Below are positions 8,758 through 17,275 of a DNA stretch of 38,948 nt, in pieces. Under the pieces are notes generated by a model. That model saw only the letters and a list, made by a program, of their open reading frames with translations, was not told where the DNA came from and ran no database searches. Made by a program: the position numbers and the translations under genes. Origin of the DNA: a virus; IMG/VR virus record IMGVR_UViG_3300042934_001358, positions 1 through 38,948 of that record; one strand, 5' to 3'. Each line of letters begins with the position of its first letter. Within the stretch, counting starts at the first letter, position 1.

Positions 8758-9217
8758 CCTCAAAGCGCTGGAGACCTGGCTCTCGCCGCTCCTGCAGAAG
8801 CTCGACGGCCGCGGCCGGGCCCAACTGGCCCGCAAGGCCGCCCAGCAGCTGCGCCGCAGCCAGCAGCAGCGGATCCGCGGCCAGGTGAACCCGGATGGCT
8901 CACCGTTCGAGGCACGAAAGCCGCGGGATCTGCGTGGCAAGAAGGGGCGCATCAAGCGGCGCATGTTCGAGAAGCTCAAGATGGCCCGCTACCTCAAGGC
9001 CAAGGGTTCGCCGCAACAGGCGGTGATCGGCTTCGCCGGTCGCGTCGCTCGCATCGCCCGCGTTCACCAGTACGGATTGAAAGACCGCGCCGAGCGCAGA
9101 GCCCCCGAGGTCCGCTACGCAAAGCGTGAATTGCTCGGCCTATCGGACGAAGATCTAAACCAGGTGCGCAACAAAATATTGGATGGCTTGGAGACCATCT
9201 ATGCCGCAAAGAACTGA
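8750..9217 (+). CDS. S: Tail completion protein, P2 gpS family
   Basis: Tail completion protein of 155 residues (P2 gpS is 150), also related to Mu virion morphogenesis proteins. The arginine-rich middle (QLRRSQQQRIRGQVNPDG, then GKKGRIKRRMFEKL) and VARIHQYG-like segment VARIARVHQYGLKD are characteristic. I chose the GTG at 8750 because it begins VADLKALETWLSPLL, the family N-terminus, and overlaps the R stop. The last 60 bases turn AT-rich where the foreign minus-strand gene abuts. Confidence 0.92.
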   Translation: MADLKALETWLSPLLQKLDGRGRAQLARKAAQQLRRSQQQRIRGQVNPDGSPFEARKPRDLRGKKGRIKRRMFEKLKMARYLKAKGSPQQAVIGFAGRVARIARVHQYGLKDRAERRAPEVRYAKRELLGLSDEDLNQVRNKILDGLETIYAAKN

Positions 9218-9221
9218 CAGA

Positions 9222-9824
9222 TCAACTATAGGAATTATTAAATTTAAGGCGCGAAACGAAGGGCTCCCATTCTTGGTGATAGCATTCTGGGTCCATAGCC
9301 ACTAAACCCTCACCAAAGTCGTTCAAAAACGCCTCAAGTTTGTCGTGCTGATTGGTATGTTTCAATATAGTGGCATATCGTTCTGGATTGCCGCCCATCA
9401 TTCCGATAGCAATTTTGACCTTTCGCTCTGCCTCTCGCTCATTCGCCATCGTGCATAGATAAGGACTAATTTTCTCCCGCCACATATGCAAAGCGACTTC
9501 TACCGCTTTGGCCGCTCCATCTGAGTCAGAGAATTTGAGATCCAGCTTGGCGCCCGTCGCATCCTTGACGCCATACCCATATGACATAAATTGCTTGTTG
9601 TACTTATAGCCCATACAAGTAGCGCACAACCTCTCAACGGGCACCCATTGAATGCCTATATTGCAGTTAACCCAATAAAAACCATACCACTTACCGATAG
9701 CAACCGACATGCCGGCATACCAGTCATTATCAATCGGCTTGTAGAAATTTGTTGTACCCGCGAAACCTTCGTTGCGAAAGGCATTATTTAAAAGACACTT
9801 AAATTCTTTAGCCAAAACCTGCAT
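9222..9824 (-). CDS. AT-rich moron protein of unknown function between S and V
   Basis: A 200-residue protein on the strand opposite the late operon. The first 70 residues are aromatic-rich (KPIDNDWYAGMSVAIGKWYG) and the segment VERLCATCMGYKY holds a Cys-x2-Cys pair. The style recalls DUF4304-like proteins, but I cannot confirm this. Base composition is far more AT-rich than the flanking tail genes, and codon use is unlike them, pointing to recent acquisition. It ends four bases after S and has its own AT-rich upstream region (about 9825-9860). Such morons are often expressed from the prophage and can alter the host or exclude other phages; no specific role is visible. Confidence 0.8.
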   Translation of the reverse strand: MQVLAKEFKCLLNNAFRNEGFAGTTNFYKPIDNDWYAGMSVAIGKWYGFYWVNCNIGIQWVPVERLCATCMGYKYNKQFMSYGYGVKDATGAKLDLKFSDSDGAAKAVEVALHMWREKISPYLCTMANEREAERKVKIAIGMMGGNPERYATILKHTNQHDKLEAFLNDFGEGLVAMDPECYHQEWEPFVSRLKFNNSYS

Positions 9825-9914
9825 GATGAAATTCCGTTTATATGGCTACTAAGCTAGACAATTAGGAGACACCTCCTCGGCGGTCTCTCCGCATCTCGCG
9901 CACACACTTTGAAG

Positions 9915-9933
9915 TGTAACTAGCCCGGTTACA
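9915..9933 (+). promoter_or_regulatory. Ogr-type late activator site upstream of V
   Basis: A 19-bp dyad, TGTAACTAGCCCGGTTACA, lies 47 bp before the V start. It has the same TGTA-N11-TACA pattern as the sites before O and FI, and a CGCGCGCG run starts 22 bp downstream (9955-9962). P2 has its PV promoter at this place. The site survives between the inserted moron and V, so late transcription can restart after the insertion. Confidence 0.78.
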
Positions 9934-9980
9934 AGGGCTGGTTGCTGCACAGCTCGCGCGCGGCCGCCATCCTCTGCGGC

Positions 9981-10538
9981 ATGACCGATATCGCCGCCCT
10001 CTCCCGCCTCATCGAGAACCTGATCCGCCTCGGCACCGTTGCCGAGGTCGACCATGGTAGTCTCCCAGACAAACGCCCTGCCCGGGTTCGGGTTCAGAGC
10101 GGCAACCTGCTGACCGGCTGGCTGCCCTGGACCGCCCTACGCGCTGGCACTACCCGCGACTGGGATCCGCCCACCGTGGGCGAGCAGGTCCTGGTCTTCA
10201 GCCCTAGCGGCCAGACTGCCCAGGGCATCGCCATCGGCGGCCTGTTCAGCGCCCTCATTCCTGCCAACGGCGATCGCGCCGGTCTGCACCGCCGCACCTA
10301 CCCGGACGGCGCCGTCGTCGAGTACGACAGCGAAGCCCACCAACTGCTGGCCACCCTGCCCGCCGGCGGACGTGTCGAGATCGTCGCCCCGGGCGGTTTC
10401 AAGCTGCAGGGCAACGTGGACATCGACGGCCTGGTGACCGTGACCCGCGACGTCGTCGCCGCCGGCATCAGCCTGGTCAAGCACCCGCACGGGGGCGTCC
10501 AGGTCGGCAACGCCAAGACCGGAGCGCCTACGCCATGA
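9981..10538 (+). CDS. V: Baseplate spike protein, P2 gpV family
   Basis: Membrane-piercing tail spike at the tip of the baseplate, a trimer with an OB domain and a beta-helix. The 185-residue protein has the gpV start MTDIAALSRLIENLIRLGTV, the OB region around DWDPPTVGEQVLVFSPSG, and the C-terminal tip with SLVKHPHGGVQVG. The closing HPHGG resembles the HxH-type metal-binding tip of P2-type spikes. The ATG was chosen from the family N-terminus; the frame is open about 40 bases upstream but that part is the promoter. W overlaps its end. Confidence 0.95.
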   Translation: MTDIAALSRLIENLIRLGTVAEVDHGSLPDKRPARVRVQSGNLLTGWLPWTALRAGTTRDWDPPTVGEQVLVFSPSGQTAQGIAIGGLFSALIPANGDRAGLHRRTYPDGAVVEYDSEAHQLLATLPAGGRVEIVAPGGFKLQGNVDIDGLVTVTRDVVAAGISLVKHPHGGVQVGNAKTGAPTP

Positions 10539-10882
10539 TGAGCCGCGCAACGGGCCTGGCCGTCACCGAGCTCGAGGAGCTCCAGCAGTCGGTCGGAGAC
10601 ATCCTCACCACGCCGATCGGCACCCGCGTGATGCGCCGCCCCTATGGTTGCGACCTGTTCAGCCTGATCGATCAGCCGTTCAACGACGCCACCGCGCTGC
10701 AGGCCAAGGCCGTGGCCGTGATCGCCCTCATGCGCTGGGAGCCGCGGCTCAATCTCACCCGCATCGCGCTCACCCTGGGCGATGCCCCGGGCCAGGCCTT
10801 CGTCGACCTGGAGGGCTACAGCACCGTCACCAACGCCGCCGTCAGCCTGCGCGCCCCCCTGGTCTTTGGAGGCCTCGCATGA
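10535..10882 (+). CDS. W: Baseplate wedge protein, P2 gpW family (gp25-like)
   Basis: Baseplate assembly protein of 115 residues, exactly the P2 gpW size and related to T4 gp25. The motif IGTRVMRRPYGCDLFSLID (about residues 28-46) is the family signature. It contributes to the wedge linking the hub with the sheath. Both ends overlap neighbours by four bases (ATGA), so V, W and J are translationally coupled. Confidence 0.95.
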   Translation: MMSRATGLAVTELEELQQSVGDILTTPIGTRVMRRPYGCDLFSLIDQPFNDATALQAKAVAVIALMRWEPRLNLTRIALTLGDAPGQAFVDLEGYSTVTNAAVSLRAPLVFGGLA

Positions 10883-11781
10883 TCGACCTTTCCCTCCTGC
10901 CGTTGCCTGACGTCGTCGAGTCCCTGGACTTCGAGACCCTGCTGGCCGCCCGCAAGGCCCGCCTGGTCAGCCTGTACCCGGCTGCCGAGCAGGCCAATAT
11001 CGCCGCGCGCCTGGAGCTGGAGTCGCAGCCGCTGAACAAGCTGCTCCAGGAGAACACCTATCGCGAGCTCATCCTCCGCCAGCGCATCAACGACGGCGCC
11101 AAGGCCGTGATGCTGGCCTACGCCACCGGTGCGGACCTCGAGAACGTCGCCGCCTGGTACGGCGTCCAGCGCCTGCTGGTGACACCGGCCGACAACAGCG
11201 TCACCCCGGCCATCCCCGCCGTCTATGAGACGGACGATCGCCTGCGGTACCGGACCCAGCTCGCCCTGGAAGGCTTCACCACCGCCGGTCCGCGCAACGC
11301 CTACCGCTATCACGCGCTGTCCGCTTCGGCCAAGGTCAAGGACGTGGCCATCCTGCGCCCCCTCCAAGGCACCGTGCGGGTTGTGGTTCTGAGCACCGAG
11401 GGCGACGGCACGCCGAGCGCCGCGCTACTGGCCACCGTGACCGCGGCGCTCAACGACGAAGACGTCCGGCCGCTCTGCGACACCGTCGAAGTGGTCGCCG
11501 CCGAGATCCTGCCCTACCAGGTAGCGGCCACCCTGATCTTCTACAGCGGCCCGGACATGGCCGTCGTGCAAGCCGCGGCCCTGGCCAAGGCGAAGGCCTA
11601 CGTGGCCGAGCGCCACGCCATGGGCCAGGACGTCTCCCGCTCGGGCCTGTTCGCCGCGCTGCATCAGAGCGGCGTGCAGAACGTCATCCTGACCAGCCCG
11701 GCCGCCGACCTCGAGGTCGCCCAGCACCAGGCCGCCTACTGCACTGGCATCACCCTGATCCAGGGCGGCACCGATGAGTAG
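10879..11781 (+). CDS. J: Baseplate assembly protein, P2 gpJ family
   Basis: Baseplate wedge component of 300 residues (P2 gpJ is 302). It begins MIDLSLLPLPDVVESLDFE, and residues 40-70 carry LESQPLNKLLQENTYRELI, both strongly conserved in the family. It links the central hub to the tail fibre attachment proteins. The ATG overlaps the W stop, and its end overlaps I by eight bases. Confidence 0.95.
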   Translation: MIDLSLLPLPDVVESLDFETLLAARKARLVSLYPAAEQANIAARLELESQPLNKLLQENTYRELILRQRINDGAKAVMLAYATGADLENVAAWYGVQRLLVTPADNSVTPAIPAVYETDDRLRYRTQLALEGFTTAGPRNAYRYHALSASAKVKDVAILRPLQGTVRVVVLSTEGDGTPSAALLATVTAALNDEDVRPLCDTVEVVAAEILPYQVAATLIFYSGPDMAVVQAAALAKAKAYVAERHAMGQDVSRSGLFAALHQSGVQNVILTSPAADLEVAQHQAAYCTGITLIQGGTDE

Positions 11782-12340
11782 CGTCCTGCTGCCGCCCAAC
11801 AGCCTGCCCCTGGAGCGTGCGATCGCCGCCAGCGGCGCCGGTATCGATGCGCTGCCGGTCCCGATCCGGGATCTGTGGAACCCCTGGAAGTGCCCGGCCG
11901 CGGTGCTGCCCTGGCTGGCCTGGGCGGTCTCGGTGGATGACTGGGACGCCAACTGGGGCGAGGACGCCAAGCGCCAGATCATCGCCGATTCCGTCACCGT
12001 CCACCGGCACAAGGGCACCCGCGGCGCCGTCCGCCGCGCCCTGACCAACCTGCTGGGCTCCGAGGCCTTCACCCTCATCGAGGGCGCCACCGGTGGCCTC
12101 TATGACGGCAGCCGCTCCTATAGCGGCGACAACTTCTACGGCCACGACGGGCACTGGGCTAAGTACAGCGTGTACGTCACCCAGCCCATCAGCGTGGCCC
12201 AGGCCGTGCGTATCCGCCAAACCCTCGCCGACGTCGCCCCGGCGCGTTGCGAGCTCATTGCCCTTAACTTCACCGCTGCGCTCAACGATCACAGCGGCAC
12301 CTTCCGTTACGACGGGACCTTTACCTACGGAGTCGCTTGA
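11774..12340 (+). CDS. I: Tail protein I, baseplate (P2 gpI family)
   Basis: Baseplate protein that connects the wedge to the tail fibres, 188 residues (P2 gpI is 176). Family features are LPPNSLPLERAIAASGAGID near the start, WKCPAAVLPWLAWAVSVDDW (about residues 37-56), and HRHKGTRGAVRRAL near 78. The stop overlaps the ATG of the fibre gene. Nothing unusual is visible. Confidence 0.94.
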   Translation: MSSVLLPPNSLPLERAIAASGAGIDALPVPIRDLWNPWKCPAAVLPWLAWAVSVDDWDANWGEDAKRQIIADSVTVHRHKGTRGAVRRALTNLLGSEAFTLIEGATGGLYDGSRSYSGDNFYGHDGHWAKYSVYVTQPISVAQAVRIRQTLADVAPARCELIALNFTAALNDHSGTFRYDGTFTYGVA

Positions 12341-14643
12341 TGACGAACCTCACCGAAAAAGAGCAGTGGGAGGATGGCGTCTACCAGATCGAGAAAACCG
12401 ATCCGGTGGTCGGCGGCCCCGATGGGCTATCCAACCGCCAGGGCTTGCAGCTGGCCAACCGCACCAAGTACCTCAAAGGCCTGGTGGATGGCCTGCTCAG
12501 CGGAGCACGCAATGCTGCGGTGGCCGTCAAGCTGGCCACCTCCCGCGCAGTCAAGCTCACCGGCGACGCCACCGCCACTGGGACCTTCGACGGCAGCGCT
12601 GATCTGTCCCTGACCGTGACCCTGGCCGACACCGGCGTCGCTGCCGGGACCTATGGCGGCATCACGCTCGACAAGAAAGGGCGTGCCACCGCCGCCACCT
12701 CCTTCCTGCCTGTCGCCAACGGCGGTACTGGCAACGGATCCGGCCAAGCGCCCAGCGCTACCAAGCTGGCCACCGCCCGGACCATCAACGGCGTGCTCTT
12801 CGACGGCACGGCGAACATCGCCATCACCGACGACAGCAAGGCACCGCTCAACTCGCCGGTGCTGACGGGCGACCCGCGCGCTCCAACGCCGTCTGCCGGC
12901 GACAATGACACCAGCATCGCCACGACGGCCTTTGTCCAGGCCGCGATCGCTGCCCTGGTCAACGGCTCTCCCGAAGCGCTCAACCAGCTCAACGAGTTGG
13001 CTGCCGCCCTGGGCAATAACCCGAACTACGCCACCGATATGGCCACGGCGCTGGGGCTCAAGGCCAACAGCGAGTCGCCGAACCTGACCGGTACGCCCAA
13101 GGCGCCCACAGCAAGCGTAACCACCAACACCACCCAGATCGCGACCACCGCCTTCGTCCAGGCCTTGCTGGCCGCCTACGGCTTGGCGGGCTATGAGGCG
13201 GTGCAAGGCAACACCACCAACCTCAACGCCGCGCCCGTTGGCGGGCTGATGCGCTGCGAAGGCGCCGCGTCGAATGCCGCCACCTACAACTGGCCGGTGA
13301 CCGGCGCGGCAAATGCCACCCAGGTCGCGTTCGAGGTCTTCACCCATGGCCTGGGCGGCGCCTATGCCCGACTGACGCAGTACGCCACCGAGATCTTCGG
13401 AAGCGCTGGCGGCCGCGGCCGGACGTTCGTTCGCGTGCGGCACGATGGCAACTGGTACCCCTGGCGGGAGAACGTCTTCGTTGACCAGTTGGCCAAGGTG
13501 GCGACAGGTGGCCGGTTTGCCGATCTCGCAGGCGAGGTCAGCCACTGGATAGCAGGCAAGTCGCCGGCGAACGGCTGGAAAAGCGTTTACCTGCAGAACC
13601 AGGAGCCCACCGGCCACGTTGCCCTGGAAGTGGCCAACAGCGGCGGCTATATCGTGGCGTCCTACCAAGCGGTCCAGGACAACGCTGGCGGCTGGGGCAT
13701 ACGTTTCTACTACACGCCGCCTGGTGATACCGCCAAGGATCGCCGAGTCGGCTGGCTCGGCATCTCCACCGCAGGCGAGGTCCAGCTGGGCGGTGCCTCG
13801 CTGCCAGCAGGCCGTACCGGCCAGATCCTCACCAGCGAAGGCGACCAGGGCATCAACGGCCTCAAGCGCTTCAACGGCGAGGTCCAGTCGACCAATGCAA
13901 ACGCCTGGCGTCAGTGCGGCAGCGACTACGGCAACTTCTGGCGTAACGATGGGACTGCGCTGTACCTGCTGCTGACCAACAAGGGCGATGCCTACGGCGC
14001 CTGGAACAGCCTGCGGCCCTTCGCCGTGAACCTGTCCACCGGAAGGGTAGCCATGTCCGCGGGCCTGGAGACGCTGACCGTTGTCTCCGGCGACCGTAGC
14101 AACAACGCGGCATCCACTCGCTGGGTCGGCAATGAGATCGGCGATCGGGTCGGTGCTATCGACTTCTTCCCAATGAGCGCGGCGCCGGGGGGTTACCTCA
14201 AAGCCAACGGCGCACTGGTCAGCCGCACGACCTACGCGGCCCTTTTTGCGGCGATCGGCACCGCCTTCGGGCCGGGGGACGGGTCGACCACGTTTGCTCT
14301 GCCCGATCTGCGCGGCGAATTCCTGCGCGGCTGGGACGACGGGCGCGGCGTCGACGGCGGCCGAATGATCAATAGCAACCAAGCCAGCCAGAACCTGAAC
14401 CACTCGCACACGGCAACCGCCGCGAATGCAGGCGCTCACAGCCACACGACGTCGGTGAAAGGCGACCGCGCGCCTGAGGGCGCTGGGAACCTGGTCTATG
14501 GTGATGAGAATTACTACAACGACAACGTGGTGCTGCCGTCCTCGGTAGCCGGCGATCACACGCACGCCATCACCGTTGCTGCCTCTGGTGGCACTGAGGC
14601 GCGCCCGCGCAACGTGGCCATGCTGGCCTGTATCAAGTACTGA
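12340..14643 (+). CDS. H: Tail fibre protein with collar domain, P2 gpH-like
   Basis: Receptor-binding tail fibre of 767 residues. The N-terminus (TNLTEKEQWEDGVYQIEK, then GGPDGLSNRQGLQLANRT) matches the fibre attachment region of Pseudomonas P2-like phages. Residues about 170-290 hold two phage-fibre repeats, each with a P(R/K)APT element followed by IATTAFVQA. A phage tail collar domain lies at about residues 605-665 (GAIDFFPMS, then TTFALPDLRGEFLRGWDDG), and the C-terminus ends RPRNVAMLACIKY with HSH/HTH metal-binding motifs nearby. I chose the ATG at 12340, which overlaps the I stop, over an in-frame TTG one codon earlier. The distal half is the likely determinant of host range. Confidence 0.94.
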   Translation: MTNLTEKEQWEDGVYQIEKTDPVVGGPDGLSNRQGLQLANRTKYLKGLVDGLLSGARNAAVAVKLATSRAVKLTGDATATGTFDGSADLSLTVTLADTGVAAGTYGGITLDKKGRATAATSFLPVANGGTGNGSGQAPSATKLATARTINGVLFDGTANIAITDDSKAPLNSPVLTGDPRAPTPSAGDNDTSIATTAFVQAAIAALVNGSPEALNQLNELAAALGNNPNYATDMATALGLKANSESPNLTGTPKAPTASVTTNTTQIATTAFVQALLAAYGLAGYEAVQGNTTNLNAAPVGGLMRCEGAASNAATYNWPVTGAANATQVAFEVFTHGLGGAYARLTQYATEIFGSAGGRGRTFVRVRHDGNWYPWRENVFVDQLAKVATGGRFADLAGEVSHWIAGKSPANGWKSVYLQNQEPTGHVALEVANSGGYIVASYQAVQDNAGGWGIRFYYTPPGDTAKDRRVGWLGISTAGEVQLGGASLPAGRTGQILTSEGDQGINGLKRFNGEVQSTNANAWRQCGSDYGNFWRNDGTALYLLLTNKGDAYGAWNSLRPFAVNLSTGRVAMSAGLETLTVVSGDRSNNAASTRWVGNEIGDRVGAIDFFPMSAAPGGYLKANGALVSRTTYAALFAAIGTAFGPGDGSTTFALPDLRGEFLRGWDDGRGVDGGRMINSNQASQNLNHSHTATAANAGAHSHTTSVKGDRAPEGAGNLVYGDENYYNDNVVLPSSVAGDHTHAITVAASGGTEARPRNVAMLACIKY

Positions 14644-14654
14644 GGATTAGCACC

Positions 14655-15365
14655 GTGACCAACGACAACCTAGCGCCCTATACCGACCTGCAGCTGGACA
14701 ACGCTCAGGACCAGGACCTCGCCCCCTGGTGGATCAGCCAGATCGCGCCCCAGGCGTTCAACATCGATCCCGCCACGGGCGAATACCTCGGCACCTGCCA
14801 GGCCGATCCCAGCCCCCTGGAGCCGGGCGTCTGGCTACTACCGGCGCATAGCGTCACTGATGCCCCGCCAATCGCGGGCCAGGGCCAGGCGGTCGTGCGC
14901 GAAGACGGCGCCTGGACTGTGGTCGCCGACCACCGCGGTAGCACCGTCTACCACACCGCCACTGGCGAGCCGCGCACCTGGTTGCTACTGGGTGCCCTGC
15001 CTGCCGAATACACCCTGACCGCGCCCGAGTCAGCTTACGACAAATGGGCGGATGGGCAGTGGCAGCTGGATGAGGCAGCGAAATTGGCCGCGGCCAAGGA
15101 CCTGGCCACCCGCAAGCGTGCCCTGCTGCTGCAGTACGCCAGCACTCAGGTCAACGCCCTGCAGGATGCCGCGGACCTGGAGATTGCCAGCGACGTCGAG
15201 ACAAAGGCGCTCAAGTCCTGGAAGACCTATCGGGTGCTGCTCAACCGCGTGGACACCATCGGCGCCGTCCCAGCCGAAAGCGACTGGCCAGCCAGCCCCA
15301 ATCCTGCCGCCACCGATCGCTACCTCACCGCCCAGGGCTACCAGGAGCCCACTCCGGCCGCCTGA
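14655..15365 (+). CDS. G: Tail fibre assembly chaperone, P2 gpG-like
   Basis: Chaperone that helps fold or trimerise the fibre encoded just upstream. The 236-residue protein starts at a GTG 11 bp after H. Its C-terminal half fits the phage tail fibre assembly family: YDKWADGQWQLDEAAKLAAA, a helical region, and the end SYRVLLNRVD-like segment TYRVLLNRVDTIGAVPAES with DWPASP. The N-terminal half (PQAFNIDPATGEYLGT) is of the type co-varying with the fibre in Pseudomonas phages. Pairing with H is inferred from adjacency. Confidence 0.88.
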   Translation: MTNDNLAPYTDLQLDNAQDQDLAPWWISQIAPQAFNIDPATGEYLGTCQADPSPLEPGVWLLPAHSVTDAPPIAGQGQAVVREDGAWTVVADHRGSTVYHTATGEPRTWLLLGALPAEYTLTAPESAYDKWADGQWQLDEAAKLAAAKDLATRKRALLLQYASTQVNALQDAADLEIASDVETKALKSWKTYRVLLNRVDTIGAVPAESDWPASPNPAATDRYLTAQGYQEPTPAA

Positions 15366-15380
15366 TGGCGGTCGGCATTT

Positions 15381-15399
15381 TGTAGCGGGCTCCGCTACA
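15381..15399 (+). promoter_or_regulatory. Ogr-type late activator site upstream of FI
   Basis: A near-perfect 19-bp dyad, TGTAGCGGGCTCCGCTACA, in the 112-bp gap between G and FI. It is the most symmetrical of the three late sites, and a CGCGCGCGCG run follows 18 bp later (15417-15426). P2 has its PF promoter here, so this should drive FI to D. Confidence 0.8.
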
Positions 15400-15477
15400 A
15401 CTCCCGCCCCGCGACCCGCGCGCGCGGATCCGCCAGCCTGTTCAGCGTCACCTACCCACCTGCGCAGGCAACCCCTC

Positions 15478-16644
15478 ATGGCTGACTACCATCACGGCGT
15501 GCGTGTCCTCGAGATCAATCAGGGCACTCGCTCCATTTCCACCGTTTCCACCGCTGTCATCGGCATGGTCTGCACCGGCAGCGATGCCGATGCCGCCGCA
15601 TTCCCACTCAACACCCCCGTCCTGCTAACCAACGTCCAACGCGCTGTCGATAAGGCTGGCACCAAGGGCACCCTGGCTGAGTCGCTGCAGGCGATCGCCG
15701 ACCAGTCCAAGCCTGTCACCGTCGTGGTCCGCGTGGCCGATGGCGCCAATGCGGCCGAGCTGCAGAGCAACATCATCGGCGGCGTGGCCGCGGGCCGTTA
15801 CACCGGCATGAAGGCGCTGCTCGCGGCCAAGGCCCAGCTGGGCATCACGCCGCGCATCCTGGGCGTGCCCGGGCTCGACACCCAGGCCGTCACCACCGCC
15901 ATGGTGGCCATCGCCAAGCAGCTGCGCGGCTTCGTCTATGCAAACTGCAACGGCTGCGCCATCAAGGAAGAGGCCGTCGCCTACCGCAACCAGTTCGGCG
16001 CCCGTGAGCTGATGCTCCACTGGCCCGACTTCCTGGCCTGGTCCACCGTCCAAAACACCACCGTGACCGCCAACGCCACCGCCCGGGCCCTGGGCCTGCG
16101 CGCCCAGCTGGACCAGAGCACCGGCTGGCACAAGACCCTGTCCAACGTGGCCGTGGACGGCGTGACCGGCATCAGCAAGGACGTCTTCTGGGATCTACAG
16201 AACACCGCGACCGACAGCGACTACCTCAACGGCAACGAGGTGACCACGCTGATCAACCACGACGGCTACCGCTTCTGGGGCTCGCGCACCACCAGCGAGG
16301 ATCCGCTCTTCGCTTTCGAGAACTACACCCGCACCGCCCAGGTGCTGGCCGACACCATGGCCGAGGCGCATTTCTGGGCCAATGACCGCCCGATGCACCC
16401 GAGCCTGGTGCGCGACATCGTCGAGGGGATCAACGCCAAGTTCCGCGAGCTGACTCGCCAAGGCTACCTGCTCGGCGGCGAGTGCTGGTACGACGCCGAC
16501 GCCAACGAGAAGGAGACGCTCAAGGCCGGCAAACTCTTCCTGGACTACGACTACACGCCGGTCCCGCCGCTGGAAGACCTGACCCTGCGCCAGCGCATCA
16601 CTGACCGCTTCCTGGTCGACTTCGCCAGCCGGGTCAACGCCTGA
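15478..16644 (+). CDS. FI: Contractile tail sheath protein, P2 gpFI family
   Basis: Tail sheath subunit of 388 residues (P2 gpFI is 396). The N-terminus MADYHHGVRVLEINQGTRS, the segment AVIGMVCTGSDADAAAFPLN and the central PRILGVPGLDTQAV are diagnostic. The C-terminal FLDYDYTPVPPLEDLTL is also typical. The ATG at 15478 fits the family start; upstream codons in this frame cross the late promoter. FI is the first gene of the sheath-to-D operon. Confidence 0.97.
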   Translation: MADYHHGVRVLEINQGTRSISTVSTAVIGMVCTGSDADAAAFPLNTPVLLTNVQRAVDKAGTKGTLAESLQAIADQSKPVTVVVRVADGANAAELQSNIIGGVAAGRYTGMKALLAAKAQLGITPRILGVPGLDTQAVTTAMVAIAKQLRGFVYANCNGCAIKEEAVAYRNQFGARELMLHWPDFLAWSTVQNTTVTANATARALGLRAQLDQSTGWHKTLSNVAVDGVTGISKDVFWDLQNTATDSDYLNGNEVTTLINHDGYRFWGSRTTSEDPLFAFENYTRTAQVLADTMAEAHFWANDRPMHPSLVRDIVEGINAKFRELTRQGYLLGGECWYDADANEKETLKAGKLFLDYDYTPVPPLEDLTLRQRITDRFLVDFASRVNA

Positions 16645-16662
16645 TCCCCATCCTGAATATCC

Positions 16663-16680
16663 GGCGCCCCCTTGGGCGCC
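16663..16680 (+). other. Intergenic hairpin between FI and FII
   Basis: A perfect 7-bp stem (GGCGCCC / GGGCGCC) with a CCTT loop in the 54-bp FI-FII gap. No T-run follows, so it is unlikely to be a simple terminator. It may stabilise or process the mRNA for these highly expressed structural genes. A similar hairpin follows FII. Confidence 0.55.
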
Positions 16681-16698
16681 CTCTGGAGAGCTGCCCCC

Positions 16699-17214
16699 AT
16701 GGCCATGCCCCGCAAACTCAAGAACATGATGCTTTTCAACGACGGCCACTCCTACCTGGGCGTCGCCAAGTCCTGCACCCTGCCGACCCTCGGCCGCAAG
16801 ATGGAAGCCTTCCGCGGCGCCGGCATGAACGGCCCGGTCAAGGCTGATCTAGGCTTCTCCGACGACGGCATCCAGCTGGAGTGGACCCTGGGCGGACTGG
16901 ATCTCACCGCCCTAAAGCAATTCGGCGCCGTGGGCGCCGCAGCCGTACCCCTGCGCTTCACCGGCACCTACCAGCAGGACGACACCGGCGAGGACACCGC
17001 CGTCGAGATCGTGGTCCGCGGCCGTCACGAAACCATCGAGATGGGCGAGGCCACTCCGGGCGAGGACACCGAGCACAAGATCACCACCACCTGCAGCTAC
17101 TACAAGCTGATCGTGGCGGGCGCGACCGTGATCGAGATCGACCTCCTCAACTTCGTCGAGACCATCGGCGGTGAAGACCGCCTGGCCAAGCAGCGCGCCG
17201 CCCTCGGTATCTGA
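16699..17214 (+). CDS. FII: Tail tube protein, P2 gpFII family
   Basis: Major tail tube subunit, 171 residues (P2 gpFII is 172). The start MAMPRKLKNMMLFNDG and the later EMGEATPGEDTEHKITTTC are conserved family segments. It stacks as hexamers inside the sheath. The ATG at 16699 follows a GGAGAG ribosome-binding site; a second ATG two codons downstream is possible. Confidence 0.97.
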   Translation: MAMPRKLKNMMLFNDGHSYLGVAKSCTLPTLGRKMEAFRGAGMNGPVKADLGFSDDGIQLEWTLGGLDLTALKQFGAVGAAAVPLRFTGTYQQDDTGEDTAVEIVVRGRHETIEMGEATPGEDTEHKITTTCSYYKLIVAGATVIEIDLLNFVETIGGEDRLAKQRAALGI

Positions 17215-17228
17215 TTTCTCCTCTCTTC

Positions 17229-17246
17229 GGCCCGCTGTGGCGGGCC
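17229..17246 (+). other. Intergenic hairpin between FII and E
   Basis: A perfect 7-bp stem (GGCCCGC / GCGGGCC) with a TGTG loop, just downstream of the FII stop. It has the same architecture as the FI-FII hairpin but a different sequence. No T-run follows. It could act as a 3' stabiliser or partial attenuator lowering expression of E relative to the tube protein. Confidence 0.55.
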
Positions 17247-17275
17247 AGCCCTAGCCTATTACCTGGAGTACCACC

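Noticed and set aside
12427-14565. A 712-codon open frame antisense to the tail fibre gene
   Set aside because: GC-rich codon bias keeps the antisense frame open; the sense frame has clear fibre and collar domains and the antisense protein shows no domain.
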